A stretch of 64,000 nt of DNA. It comes from Actinoplanes palleronii (lineage in GTDB: Bacteria > Actinomycetota > Actinomycetes > Mycobacteriales > Micromonosporaceae). The notes under the pieces were generated by a model. The model made no database searches, was not told the origin of the DNA, and was given only the letters and a program-made list of their open reading frames with translations. This document shows, one piece after another, positions 49,422 to 57,852 of this stretch; position 1 is the stretch's first letter, and each line of letters begins with the position of its first letter. Both the position numbers and the translations under genes were made by a program. The stretch covers positions 1-64,000 of the forward strand of contig NZ_BOMS01000057.1 of the NCBI RefSeq assembly GCF_016862315.1, given 5' to 3'.

Positions 49422-49940
49422 CTACTGCGGCGGCCCCGGCCGAGGCGGCGAGGAGCAGGTGGTGGGGCGAGGGCCGGCACCCGGGGCGACGACGAGTCGC
49501 ACCATCGGGATCCGGCGATCGGTGCGACGCAGATATCGGGCGTAGTCCGGGGCCGTGTCGAGGACGCGGGGCCAGAACGCGACGGTCTCCTCGGGGGTCA
49601 GCGGTGCGGCCCGGACCGGGAGGGTGCGGCCGGCCACCTCGACGCTCGCGTGCGGTTCGGCCATCAGGTTGAGGAACCAGGCCGGAGCGACGTCCAGGCC
49701 GCTGCTCGCGGCGACGACGACCAGGTCGTCGCCGTCCGGGAAGAACTGCAACGGCACCGTACGGGGCCGGCCGGACCGCCGGCCCCGGGTGGTCAGCACG
49801 AGTACCCGCCGGTGCCAGAGGTCACCGATCCGGCCCCGGGTGCGGCGCAGCAACCACGCGGCCAGACCGGCCGACCTGGTGTCCACCTCGTGCTCGAGGC
49901 GGGTCAGGAACGCTTCCCGGCGGGTGCTCGGGGTGGGCAT
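49422..49940 (-). CDS. Deazaflavin (F420)-dependent nitroreductase family protein (DDN-like)
   Basis: This 172-residue protein has the split-barrel core of the DDN/nitroreductase family: LVLTTRGRRSGRPRTVPLQ then DDLVVVAASSGLDVAPAWFL and LMAEPHASVEVAGRTLPVRA. Relatives use F420 (or heme/flavin) to reduce quinones and nitro compounds. It starts 25 bases after the SPFH gene's stop on the same strand, so the two form an operon. The C-terminus is proline-rich and probably disordered. Confidence 0.85.
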   Translation of the reverse strand: MPTPSTRREAFLTRLEHEVDTRSAGLAAWLLRRTRGRIGDLWHRRVLVLTTRGRRSGRPRTVPLQFFPDGDDLVVVAASSGLDVAPAWFLNLMAEPHASVEVAGRTLPVRAAPLTPEETVAFWPRVLDTAPDYARYLRRTDRRIPMVRLVVAPGAGPRPTTCSSPPRPGPPQ

Positions 49941-49965
49941 GGTCGTCTCCGATCGGCGGTCCGGG

Positions 49966-50799
49966 TCACGGGACGGCGTTCATCCGGCTGGGCGGAGTGG
50001 TGCCGTTGACCGGCGGGCTGCCGGCCGCGGCGGCCGCGGACTCGTGGGTCAGGAAGTTGCCGAGCTCGCCGATGGTGCTCATCAGCGGCGCCGGGAACAC
50101 CACCGTGGTGTTCTTGTCGACCCCGATCTCGACCAGGGACTGCAGGTTGCGCAGCTGCAGCGCGAGGGGGTGGGCCATCATCGTGTCGGAGGCCTCGCCG
50201 AGCGCCGCGGCCGCGAGCGACTCGCCCTCGGCGTTGATGATCTTGGCGCGCTTCTCCCGCTCGGCCTCGGCCTGCTTGGCCATGGCCCGTTTCATCGCAT
50301 CGGGCAGCTGGATGTCCTTGAGCTCGACCAGGGTGACCTCGACGCCCCAGTCGACCGTGGTGACGTCGAGGATCGTCCGGATGTCGACGTTGATCCGGTC
50401 GGTCTCGGCGAGCGTCTCGTCGAGGGTGTGCCGACCGACGACCAGCCGCAGCGTGGTCTGGGCGATCTGGTTGATGGCGGCGTTGACGTTCTCGATGGCC
50501 ACCACCGACTTGATCGCGTCGACGACGCGGAAGTAGGCGACGGCGGAGACGTCGACGCTGACGTTGTCGCGGGTGATGATGCCCTGCGACTGGATCGGCA
50601 TGGTGACGACCCGCATCGACACCCGATGCATGACGTCGACGATCGGGATGATCAGTCGCAGCCCCGGCTCCCGGGCGCCGATGACGCGGCCGAGCCGGAA
50701 CAGCACGCCGCGCTCGTACTGCTTGACGATGCGCACCGACAGGATGAGCAGCAGCAGTACGGCGGCGGCGACGATGAGGACGACGGTCCAAGTGTTCAT
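49966..50799 (-). CDS. SPFH/stomatin-like membrane protein
   Basis: This 277-residue protein starts with one membrane segment (about 4-24), then VRIVKQYERGVLFRLGRVIG, the start of the SPFH (band 7) domain, which runs to about residue 190, followed by a charged helix (KQAEAEREKRAKIINAEGES) and a C-terminal region. Stomatin-like proteins form ring oligomers that scaffold membrane microdomains, often with an NfeD partner; none is here. ATG at 50799 follows AAGGAG. A GGGCC-n4-GGCCC palindrome lies about 100 bases upstream. Confidence 0.9.
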   Translation of the reverse strand: MNTWTVVLIVAAAVLLLLILSVRIVKQYERGVLFRLGRVIGAREPGLRLIIPIVDVMHRVSMRVVTMPIQSQGIITRDNVSVDVSAVAYFRVVDAIKSVVAIENVNAAINQIAQTTLRLVVGRHTLDETLAETDRINVDIRTILDVTTVDWGVEVTLVELKDIQLPDAMKRAMAKQAEAEREKRAKIINAEGESLAAAALGEASDTMMAHPLALQLRNLQSLVEIGVDKNTTVVFPAPLMSTIGELGNFLTHESAAAAAGSPPVNGTTPPSRMNAVP

Positions 50800-50892
50800 C
50801 GCAGACTCCTTCGGCACTCCCCGTGGTCGCGGGCGTGCGCTCGCGTCCGGAGCGTGCGCCTTCACCGTCCCGCCGGTCACGGACGCGCGGAA

Positions 50893-50906
50893 GGGCCGAC
50901 CGGCCC
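50893..50906. promoter_or_regulatory. Candidate dormancy box upstream of the SPFH operon
   Basis: GGGCCGACCGGCCC is a near-perfect palindrome that fits the core RGGMC-n4-GKCCC. A 13/14 identical copy stands at 52466-52479 before the wax ester synthase gene. It lies about 95 bases upstream of the SPFH start. Confidence 0.45.
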
Positions 50907-50945
50907 GGTGCGCCGGGCGATCGTCACGACCGCCCGGCGCGGCCC

Positions 50946-52400
50946 TCAGGCGGACCGGGCCGCCCCGGGGACCGGCGCCGGCCGGACCGGCCGGGCGGCC
51001 CGGAGGGAACGTCGCGCCGCCGGTCCCCGGGCCGTGGCCAGCTCCCGGATCTCGGTCGCCACCGTCGCGGCGAAGTCGCCGGCCTCCGGCACCGTGGCGA
51101 AGTCGCTGGTGACGCCGATGGCGGCCTGATCGCGATAGGTCAGCGCGGCGACGCCGACCCGCATGTGCTCGGCGATCGGGACGTACGGCAGGATCTCGCG
51201 GATCGGGCGGCCCAGCAGGTAGAGCGGCACCGGCGGGCCCGGCACGTTGGTGGTCACGGTGGCCAGCCCGCGTTGCGGCATCCGGAACGCGGCGCGGATC
51301 AGGAACGAGACCATTGCGTACGGTTCCTGGTCGGCCAGGGTGAGCAGCTCGGCGCCGGCCTCGACCTCGTGCCGTTCGCGCAGCCCGGCGATGCGGTCGT
51401 GCACGGCGCGCAGCCGGCCGGTGGCGTCACCGATCTCCACCGGCAGATCCAGCAGCATCGAGGACAACCGGTTGTCGAAGACGTGCCGGGCATCGGTGGT
51501 GCGCACGTTCACCGGCACCAGGGTCCGGATGGCGCCGGGCACCGGTTGCTCGGCGCGGGACAGCAGCAGATGACGGAACGCGCCGGCCACGGCCGCGAGG
51601 TACACGTCGTTGATCGTGACCCGGTGGGCCCGCGCCGCCGCGGCGATCTCGGCCATCGGCACCCGTGCCAGGGCGTAGCGCCGGGCCCGGCCGAGCGGGC
51701 CGGACAGCGAGGTGGGCGGGGCGGGCAGCAGCGCCTCGGTGAGCGCGGTGGCGCCGCGGACCAGGTCGGTGAGGCGGCGGACGGTCCCGGCCGGGTCGGC
51801 GGCGGCGCGCAGCAGGGCGCGCGCCTGGTCGAACGGGAGCGCGGCGAGTCGGCCGAGCGCGTCCAGGGTGAGCGCGGTGCCACCGGTGGGCTCGGGCTGC
51901 CAGCCGTCGGGTTCGGCCGGCCGGGGTTCCGGACCCGGATCGCAGATCAGCCGGTACAACTCGTTGCCGGTGACGCCGTCCAGCATGCTGTGGTGCACCT
52001 TGGAAAGCAGGGCCCAGCGGCCCTCCGGCAGGCCCTCGATCACCCAGTCCTCCCACATCGGGCGTTCCCGGTCGAGGCGCTGGGACATGATCCGGCCGAT
52101 CAGGTGCTGCAGCGCGTCGTCGTCGCCGGGCGCGGGCAGCGCCGTGCGGCGCAGGTGGAAGTCGAGGTCGAAGCCGGGATCGTCGTCCCACACCGGCCGG
52201 CCGAGGTTGAACGGCACCCGGCGGACCTTCTGCCGGTAGCGCGGGACCAGGGCGAGCCGGCCGCGCAACGCCTCGGCGAAAGCCGCCTGATCGGGGGCGG
52301 GGCCGTCGATGACGGCGACGGAGGCGATGGCCAGGGAAGCGTGCGGATCCTCGTCCTCCAGGTCGAGAAAGGACGCGTCCAGCGGGCTGAGGTACTCCAT
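50946..52400 (-). CDS. Wax ester synthase/diacylglycerol acyltransferase (WS/DGAT)
   Basis: This 484-residue acyltransferase makes triacylglycerol or wax esters from acyl-CoA and diacylglycerol or fatty alcohols. The catalytic motif HHSMLDG is intact (H136, H137, D141), and YLSPLDASFLDLE, PMWEDWVIEGL, NDVYLAAVAGAFR, PVNVR and NVPGPP follow in family order. In mycobacteria, the homologue tgs1 is part of the DosR hypoxia regulon and sits next to an Acg-type gene. ATG at 52400 follows GAGGAGG; an upstream GTG/ATG start would add a short tail without site support. A candidate dormancy box lies 65-80 bases upstream. Confidence 0.92.
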   Translation of the reverse strand: MEYLSPLDASFLDLEDEDPHASLAIASVAVIDGPAPDQAAFAEALRGRLALVPRYRQKVRRVPFNLGRPVWDDDPGFDLDFHLRRTALPAPGDDDALQHLIGRIMSQRLDRERPMWEDWVIEGLPEGRWALLSKVHHSMLDGVTGNELYRLICDPGPEPRPAEPDGWQPEPTGGTALTLDALGRLAALPFDQARALLRAAADPAGTVRRLTDLVRGATALTEALLPAPPTSLSGPLGRARRYALARVPMAEIAAAARAHRVTINDVYLAAVAGAFRHLLLSRAEQPVPGAIRTLVPVNVRTTDARHVFDNRLSSMLLDLPVEIGDATGRLRAVHDRIAGLRERHEVEAGAELLTLADQEPYAMVSFLIRAAFRMPQRGLATVTTNVPGPPVPLYLLGRPIREILPYVPIAEHMRVGVAALTYRDQAAIGVTSDFATVPEAGDFAATVATEIRELATARGPAARRSLRAARPVRPAPVPGAARSA

Positions 52401-52465
52401 CGGACCTCCTCGGTCGGTACCGGTCACTTGTCGTCACCGTCCCGCCGGGCCGGGTCGTCCCGCCA

Positions 52466-52479
52466 GTGCCGACCGGCCC
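52466..52479. promoter_or_regulatory. Candidate dormancy box between WS/DGAT and hydrolase genes
   Basis: GTGCCGACCGGCCC differs by one base from the palindrome at 50893-50906. It is 66 bases upstream of the WS/DGAT start and 55 bases upstream of the divergent hydrolase, so it could serve both. Confidence 0.45.
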
Positions 52480-52534
52480 GAGGAGGTGACGTCCGGCCCG
52501 TGCCGGTGCTGGTGATCCGCACCAGGCTGGAGGT

Positions 52535-53413
52535 ATGGCTGCGGGTATCGCGCGGCACGGCCGCATCAGGATTGCGTACGAGGTGGAGGGCCCGGACGAC
52601 GGCGTCCCCCTACTGCTGATCATGGGACTGGGACTCTCGATGTCGTTCTGGCCGGACGGCCTGCGCCGGCTGCTGGTGGAGCGGGGCTTCCGGGTGGCCC
52701 GGTACGACAATCGCGACGTCGGCGCCTCGACCCACCTGACCGAGCTGGGGATGCCCTCCCCGCTGGTCCTGCTCACCCGGCGCTGGGACGGATACACGCT
52801 GGCGGACATGGCCGACGACGCGGTGGCCGTGCTGGACGACCTGGGCTGGCCGAGCGCCCACGTGGCCGGAGTGTCGCTGGGCGGCATGATCGCGCAGACC
52901 CTGGCCTGCCGGCATCCGGCGCGGGTGCGCACGCTGACCTCGATCTCGTCCACCCCGGCGTCGCACATCGGGCGGCCCCATCCGCGTGCGCTGACCGCGC
53001 TGGTGACGCTGCCGGTCCGCGACCGGGACTCGGCGGCCCGTCAGGTGGTTCACGTGTTCCGGGTGATCGGCTCGACCGGCTACCCGCGCGACGAGGACTG
53101 GATCCGGGAGGCCGCGCGCCGCGGTTACGACCGCGGTTACGATCCGCACGGTGTCCGGCGGCAACTCGCGGCGATCATCTGCGCCGAGGACCGGCGCCCG
53201 CAGTTGCGCGAGCTCCGGGTGCCCACGCTGGTGGTGCACGGTGCCGACGACATCCTGGTCGGCCCGTCGGGCGGCCGGGCCACCGCGCAGGCCGTCCCCG
53301 GCGCCGAGCTGGTCGTGTTCCCCGGCATGGGCCACGACCTGCCCGTCCTGGTGCAACCCGCCATCGCCGAGGAGATCGCCGCGCTGGCCCGGCGGTGGGT
53401 GCCGGCGGGCTGA
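52535..53413 (+). CDS. Alpha/beta hydrolase
   Basis: This 292-residue hydrolase has LLLIMGLGLSMSFWP as oxyanion loop, RYDNRDVGASTHL, nucleophile S114 in GVSLGGM, acid in VHGADDILV, and base histidine in GMGHDLP. Similar proteins annotated as esterases or monoacylglycerol lipases occur beside lipid storage genes; being divergent from WS/DGAT, a role in neutral lipid turnover is plausible but unproven. The ATG follows GGAGG closely. Confidence 0.87.
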   Translation: MAAGIARHGRIRIAYEVEGPDDGVPLLLIMGLGLSMSFWPDGLRRLLVERGFRVARYDNRDVGASTHLTELGMPSPLVLLTRRWDGYTLADMADDAVAVLDDLGWPSAHVAGVSLGGMIAQTLACRHPARVRTLTSISSTPASHIGRPHPRALTALVTLPVRDRDSAARQVVHVFRVIGSTGYPRDEDWIREAARRGYDRGYDPHGVRRQLAAIICAEDRRPQLRELRVPTLVVHGADDILVGPSGGRATAQAVPGAELVVFPGMGHDLPVLVQPAIAEEIAALARRWVPAG

Positions 53414-53426
53414 GTGATCCGCGAGA

Positions 53427-54509
53427 TTACTTCTGGGCGGCGGCGTTCAGGAACGTGGCGAGATCGTCGGTGACCGCGTGCACCTTGTCGGCCGCCTCGG
53501 TCAGGTTCCGGGTGATCTCGCCGTTGGTGGCGGTCTGTTCCTCCACGGCGGCGGCGACCGAGCTCTGGTTGTCCCGGACCGCGTCCACGATCCCGGCGAT
53601 TTTGGCGATCTCCTCGCCGGCCAGGCTGCTCAGCGCCTGGACGTTCGCGATCAGCTCACCGATCCGCCGGGTGGCGGTCTGGGTGGCGCTCGACAGGTCC
53701 TTCACCTCGCCGGCGACCACCGCGAATCCCTTGCCGGCCGAGCCCGCCCGGGCCGCTTCGATCGTCGCGTTCAGGGCCAGCAGGTTCGTCTGCCGGGCGA
53801 TCTGCGAGATGGTGCTGACCACCTCGTCGATCCGGCCGGACGCCTCGGTGAGGCGTTCCATCGTGCTCGTCGCCGAGTCGATCGCGGCCACCGCGTCGAC
53901 AACGACCTCCGCGGCCTCGCCTTCGCTCCGGGCGATCTCGGTCACCGACGCGGTCAGCTGTTCCATGGCGCTCGCGACCGAGTGCAACGAGGCGCTGGCG
54001 TCCCCGGTCTTGGCCAGGGTGTCGCCGAGCTGGCCGGTCAGCGCGCGGGAGCTCTCCTCGGCTGCCGTCCGGGCGGTGACGTCCTCCCAGGCCACCACGT
54101 AGCCGATCACCGCGCCCCGGTCGTCCTTGACCTGGTTGATGTGGGTGTCGAGGGTGATGGTGCCGAACGTGAAGGCGGCGTCGCGGGGCTGGAAGGCCGG
54201 GTCGGTGAGGATACGGTCGATCCGGCCCGGGTCCTTGTGGAACCGGTGGATGCTGCCGTTGAGGATGTCCGCGATCCGCACCCCGAAGACCCTTTCGATC
54301 TCCGGCCCGACCTGCCGCAGAGTCTGCAACGCCTTCGGGTTGGCGTAGACGATGGTCAGCTCGAGGTCCGCGACGAAGATGTTCCCCTGTGCCGAGTCGA
54401 GGATGTGGCGCGCGCCGATGCCGGCGAGGCTTCCCGCGGCGGCCGGGTCCGTCGCCGCGCGTGCGTTCTTGCGGCCGTTGTTCGAGGTCCGGGACAGCAG
54501 AGTGATCAT
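53427..54509 (-). CDS. Soluble PAS-domain chemoreceptor-like protein
   Basis: This 360-residue protein has no membrane segment. A PAS-type domain (about 35-150; GNIFVADLELTIVYANPKAL) is followed directly by a chemoreceptor signalling domain (about 155-350) with ARQTNLLALNATIEAARAG and GKGFAVVAGEVKDLS. It lacks HAMP. Such proteins sense internal redox or oxygen signals. ATG at 54509 follows AGGG at about seven bases; an in-frame ATG at 54617 would add a basic tail but has no ribosome site. A candidate dormancy box sits about 130 bases upstream. Confidence 0.87.
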   Translation of the reverse strand: MITLLSRTSNNGRKNARAATDPAAAGSLAGIGARHILDSAQGNIFVADLELTIVYANPKALQTLRQVGPEIERVFGVRIADILNGSIHRFHKDPGRIDRILTDPAFQPRDAAFTFGTITLDTHINQVKDDRGAVIGYVVAWEDVTARTAAEESSRALTGQLGDTLAKTGDASASLHSVASAMEQLTASVTEIARSEGEAAEVVVDAVAAIDSATSTMERLTEASGRIDEVVSTISQIARQTNLLALNATIEAARAGSAGKGFAVVAGEVKDLSSATQTATRRIGELIANVQALSSLAGEEIAKIAGIVDAVRDNQSSVAAAVEEQTATNGEITRNLTEAADKVHAVTDDLATFLNAAAQK

Positions 54510-54639
54510 TCGGTAACCCTCGATCTCTGGTGGGAACTTCAGGTTCTGCGCACCGATGTCGGGCCGCCTGCCAGGCACGCGGCTCCTCGCCCGAATAGCG
54601 GCTTTTGCAATTTTCATCCGTAATTAGTCACTCAGCCTA

Positions 54640-54653
54640 GGGCCTAAAGTCCC
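54640..54653. promoter_or_regulatory. Candidate DosR-like box before the PAS chemoreceptor gene
   Basis: GGGCCTAAAGTCCC differs by a single base from the core GGGACTWWAGTCCC of the mycobacterial DosR box, including the AA in the centre. It lies in the 177-base gap between the PAS chemoreceptor start (54509) and the end of the YceI gene (54687). It is the best match in the window. Confidence 0.55.
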
Positions 54654-54686
54654 GTGGCGGCCGTGTTCATCGGTCGCGGTAGCAGA

Positions 54687-55406
54687 TCAGCGGTGCCGCA
54701 TCTCGAGAAGCCACTCGGCGGTGCCTTCGGCGTCGAGCGAGCCGAGCGGGCCGTAGTTGCGGGGCGCCCGGATGCCCCAGTCGGTGAAGACGACCGGGAT
54801 GGCGCCGGCGAGTTCCAGCCGGTCGGCGGTCCGGCGCGCGGAGACCTGGGCCACCACCGGACGGGTGACACCGTGCAGGGAGAGCCGCCCCGCGACCGGC
54901 GCGGTGACGGTGGCGCCGGTGCCGAGACCGGTGGCGGCCACCGGACCGGCCAGGTCGAAGGTGGCGACCGGCGCGTCGGCCACCCCGGCGCTCGTCGCGA
55001 ACTGCGGCTGGGTCTTGCCGTTCACCAGCAGGGTGCGCAGATCCATGCTGAAGTGCGCGGCGGTGAGGGTGTCCCGGGCGAACGTGGCCGTACCGGTGAT
55101 CTCGCCGGTCCGGCCGGCGATGCCGCTGCGCGCGCCCAGCACGGTCTGGACCACCCGGAATCCGCCGGTGGAGCCGCCGGCGACGGTCCAGGTGCCGTCC
55201 AGGGCGGTGGCGTCGGGCGCCGCGCCGCCCGGCGGGAGGGCCAGCGGCGGCGTCCCCGGCCCGGGGCGGGCGGCGAACAGGGCGAGGCCGCTGAGCAGGA
55301 CGAGCACCGCCAGCGTGATCAGGATGATGCGGGGCCACCTGCGCCGACGGCGCGGGGAGGTGTCGTCACGTCCGGGTGTCGAGGTACTTGGGATATCGTG
55401 TCTCAT
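54687..55406 (-). CDS. YceI-family lipid-binding protein, membrane-anchored
   Basis: This 239-residue protein has a basic N-terminus (RRRRRWPRI), one membrane segment (about 29-49), then a YceI domain (about 65-238): LDGTWTVAGGSTGGFRVVQ, TGTATFARDTLTAAHFSMDL, GRLSLHGVTRPV and IPVVFTDWGI. YceI forms a lipocalin-like barrel that binds isoprenoid lipids. ATG at 55406 is only 11 bases from the divergent TetR start and has no ribosome site, so the message may be leaderless or begin at an upstream GTG (55463) inside the tetR gene. Confidence 0.82.
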   Translation of the reverse strand: MRHDIPSTSTPGRDDTSPRRRRRWPRIILITLAVLVLLSGLALFAARPGPGTPPLALPPGGAAPDATALDGTWTVAGGSTGGFRVVQTVLGARSGIAGRTGEITGTATFARDTLTAAHFSMDLRTLLVNGKTQPQFATSAGVADAPVATFDLAGPVAATGLGTGATVTAPVAGRLSLHGVTRPVVAQVSARRTADRLELAGAIPVVFTDWGIRAPRNYGPLGSLDAEGTAEWLLEMRHR

Positions 55407-55417
55407 GGGAGGACGGT

Positions 55418-56302
55418 ATGAACCAGGCGGACGAACGGGCAGGGCCGTTGGGCCCGTCTTCACGGCGGCGCAGGATCAGCGACGGCGAGACCGCCCGGCG
55501 GATGCTGCAGGCGGCGATCACCCGGGTGAACAGCGCGGGTCTGACCGTCAGTCTCGACCACATCAGCTTCGAGGACGTCATCCGCGAGGCGGGGGTGTCG
55601 CGCAGCACGGCGTACCGGCGCTGGCCGTACAAGGATCTGTTCTTCGCGGACCTGTTGCGCGAGCTCGCTCGCGGCGCCGCGCCGGCCTCGACCACCGGCA
55701 CCGCGGCGTTCGAACGCGCCCTGGCCGACGGTCTGCTCGCGGAGGGCCAGGCCCTGGACCGAGCGGACCGGCGGCACGCGCTGCTGACCGAGGTGCTGCG
55801 GCGCAGCGCCGACGCCGACTTCGACGCGGTACGTGCCGCGACCGAGTGGCACACCTACCTGGCCCTGCAGGCGACGTTCCTGAGCCTGCCGGACGGTGCC
55901 TTGCGCGAGGAGATCCGTGCCGGTCTCGCCGCCGCCGACCGGGGCTTCGTGGAACGCATCGGGCGCTCCTGGGCCGCGGTCTGTGCGGTCTTCGGCTACC
56001 GTCCGCGCCCGGGCTCGGGCGCCGGGTTCGCGACGATCGCCCTGCAGGTGACCGCGTCACTGCGCGGCTTCGTCACGATGGCCACGGTCGATCCCGAGGC
56101 GGTGACCGCCCGGCTCGTCGCGGACCCGTCGGGTACCGGCGCCGCCGAGTGGACGGCCGCAGGGCTGGCGGTGGCCGCGATCGCCTTCACGTTCCTGGAA
56201 CCAGACCCGGAGTTCGTGTGGAGCGCCGACCGGCTCGCCACGTTGCTCGGCGAGCTCGGCGCCCAGCGGCCCGCCGCGATTTTCCGGGACCTTCGGCTCT
56301 GA
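55418..56302 (+). CDS. TetR-family regulator
   Basis: This 294-residue protein is longer than usual for TetR. The helix-turn-helix lies at about 20-70 (MLQAAITRVNSAGLTVSLDH, VIREAGVSRSTAYRRWPYKD). The long C-terminal part (about 90-290) would bind a ligand and dimerise. ATG at 55418 follows GGGAGG. It is divergent from yceI with starts 11 bases apart, so it very likely represses yceI and itself. Its last codons contain a candidate dormancy box for the next gene (56286-56299). Confidence 0.85.
   Translation: MNQADERAGPLGPSSRRRRISDGETARRMLQAAITRVNSAGLTVSLDHISFEDVIREAGVSRSTAYRRWPYKDLFFADLLRELARGAAPASTTGTAAFERALADGLLAEGQALDRADRRHALLTEVLRRSADADFDAVRAATEWHTYLALQATFLSLPDGALREEIRAGLAAADRGFVERIGRSWAAVCAVFGYRPRPGSGAGFATIALQVTASLRGFVTMATVDPEAVTARLVADPSGTGAAEWTAAGLAVAAIAFTFLEPDPEFVWSADRLATLLGELGAQRPAAIFRDLRL
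56286..56299 (+). promoter_or_regulatory. Candidate dormancy box before the universal stress protein gene
   Basis: GGGACCTTCGGCTC fits RGGMC-n4-GKCCC at nine of ten fixed positions, and its left half is the exact DosR half-site GGGAC. It lies 36-50 bases upstream of the USP start, overlapping the end of tetR. Being within a coding region, it may be fortuitous. Confidence 0.35.
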
Positions 56303-56335
56303 CCCGGGCCCGGCCGCGGTGGGCATGGTGGTGGC

Positions 56336-57172
56336 ATGTATCGGTCGATCGCGGTCGGGGCCGGCGGCGCGGGCAGCTGGCAGGCGCTGTCCTGGTCCGT
56401 CGAGGAGGCGGAGCGTACCGGCTCACGGCTCGTCCTGGTGCACGTCTGCGAGCCGGGCTCGCCGCTCGACCGGGGGGACACCGAACCGGCGCCGGCCGAG
56501 GTCGAACTGGTCGATCCCGGGCTGGCCCGCGCACTGATCAGCGTCCGGGCCCGGCTCGGCGGCCAGCGTGCGGTGCTCAAGGTCTACAGCGGCGACCCCG
56601 CGACCCGGCTCGTCGACGCCTCGACCGGGGCGGGACTGCTGGTGATCGGTGCGGGCGGCGGCGACCGGACGGTTCGCCAGATCGTGCGGCACGCCCTCTG
56701 TCCGGTCGTGATCGTCCGGCCCGGCGCGGCCGGTACCACGGAGCGGACCGACCGGGTGGTCGTCGGGGTGGACCGAAGCGTCGCCGGCCGGATGGCACTG
56801 GAGTTCGCGGCCGGCTTCGCCGACCAGCACCGCCTTCCACTCACCGCCGTCCACGTCGTGGAGCCCGGCCGGGAGGGCCGGTCCCCGGAACGGATCGGGC
56901 CCGCGGACGGGCCGGAATTCCTCGCCGGTGTCCTGCAGCCGTGGACCGCGAAATACCCCGGACTGACGATCACACCGGTGGTGCTGCCGGGTCCGGTCGC
57001 CGACGCGCTGATCCAGGCCGGGCATGGCGCGCCACTGCTCGTCGTCGGCGACAAACGCCGCGGCGCCGTCGGGCGGATCCGGACCGGCGATGTCCCGCTG
57101 ACCGTGACCATGGACGCCCCGTGCCCGGTCGCGGTCGTCCCGATCGACCAGCGTGAGGAAGTGCCATGGTGA
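56336..57172 (+). CDS. Universal stress protein, two UspA domains
   Basis: This 278-residue protein has two UspA repeats (about 1-128 and 135-275). Repeat 1: AVGAGGAGSWQALSWSVEEA and VIGAGGGDRTVRQIVRHALC; repeat 2: VVVGVDRSVAGRMALEFAAG and VVGDKRRGAVGRI with a weakened ATP-binding G-x2-G-x9-G pattern. Tandem Usp proteins such as Rv2623 belong to the DosR regulon and bind ATP. It is the first gene of a tight three-gene operon with an SRPBCC-like protein and an Acg-type protein (overlaps of 7 and 4 bases). Confidence 0.9.
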   Translation: MYRSIAVGAGGAGSWQALSWSVEEAERTGSRLVLVHVCEPGSPLDRGDTEPAPAEVELVDPGLARALISVRARLGGQRAVLKVYSGDPATRLVDASTGAGLLVIGAGGGDRTVRQIVRHALCPVVIVRPGAAGTTERTDRVVVGVDRSVAGRMALEFAAGFADQHRLPLTAVHVVEPGREGRSPERIGPADGPEFLAGVLQPWTAKYPGLTITPVVLPGPVADALIQAGHGAPLLVVGDKRRGAVGRIRTGDVPLTVTMDAPCPVAVVPIDQREEVPW

Positions 57173-57852
57173 ACGACGTTCCCGCCGGCATGCGGCGCGC
57201 GGTCCGCGCGACCGTGCTTCGCCGAGGACTCGGTGTCGCGGCCCTGCTGGTCGTGGCCGCTTACTCGCCACCGGTGCGCCGCCGGTGCCTGACCTACGGT
57301 GCGACCGCCGAGGAGGCCGCCGCAGCGCTGCCCGGCGACGATCTGCTGCCGCGTCCGGACGTGGTGTCCACCCGGGCCGTCACCATCGGCGCCGTGCCGT
57401 CGGCGGTCTGGCCGTGGCTGGTGCAGATGGGCAGCGGGCGGGGCGGGGCGTACACCTACGACTGGATCGAGAACCTGTTCGGCCTGGACATGCACAGCGC
57501 CGACGAGATCCTGCCGCAGTTCCAGCGCCTCGCCGCGGGCGACGTGCTGCCGCTCGGGCCGGACGGGCCGGGCATGCGGGTGGAGATCTGCGATCCGGAG
57601 ACCACGCTGGCCTTCCGGTCCGACGACGGGCGCTGGGTGTGGACCTTCCATGTGCGTACGAATGAGCAGGGCACCCGACTGATCAGCCGCAACCGGATCG
57701 CGTCCGGAGCCGCCCCGTGGCTACACCGCGTGATCCAGCGCGCGGTGATCGAGCCGGGCAGCCTGATCATGGAACGCCGGATGCTGCGCGGCATCCGGGA
57801 CCGCGCCGAACGTGGCGCGGCGCCGGTCCCGGTCCCTGCGCGGTCGTCATGA
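57166..57852 (+). CDS. Membrane-anchored SRPBCC-like protein
   Basis: This 228-residue protein has one N-terminal hydrophobic segment (about 22-35, LGVAALLVVAAY) and a SRPBCC-type cavity domain (about 55-200; VVSTRAVTIGAVPSAVWPWL, GAYTYDWIENLFGL). The family binds hydrophobic ligands; the role here is unknown. Its ATG lies inside the end of the usp gene, and its stop overlaps the Acg-type gene, so the three are co-translated and probably act under the same stress condition. Confidence 0.78.
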   Translation: MVNDVPAGMRRAVRATVLRRGLGVAALLVVAAYSPPVRRRCLTYGATAEEAAAALPGDDLLPRPDVVSTRAVTIGAVPSAVWPWLVQMGSGRGGAYTYDWIENLFGLDMHSADEILPQFQRLAAGDVLPLGPDGPGMRVEICDPETTLAFRSDDGRWVWTFHVRTNEQGTRLISRNRIASGAAPWLHRVIQRAVIEPGSLIMERRMLRGIRDRAERGAAPVPVPARSS

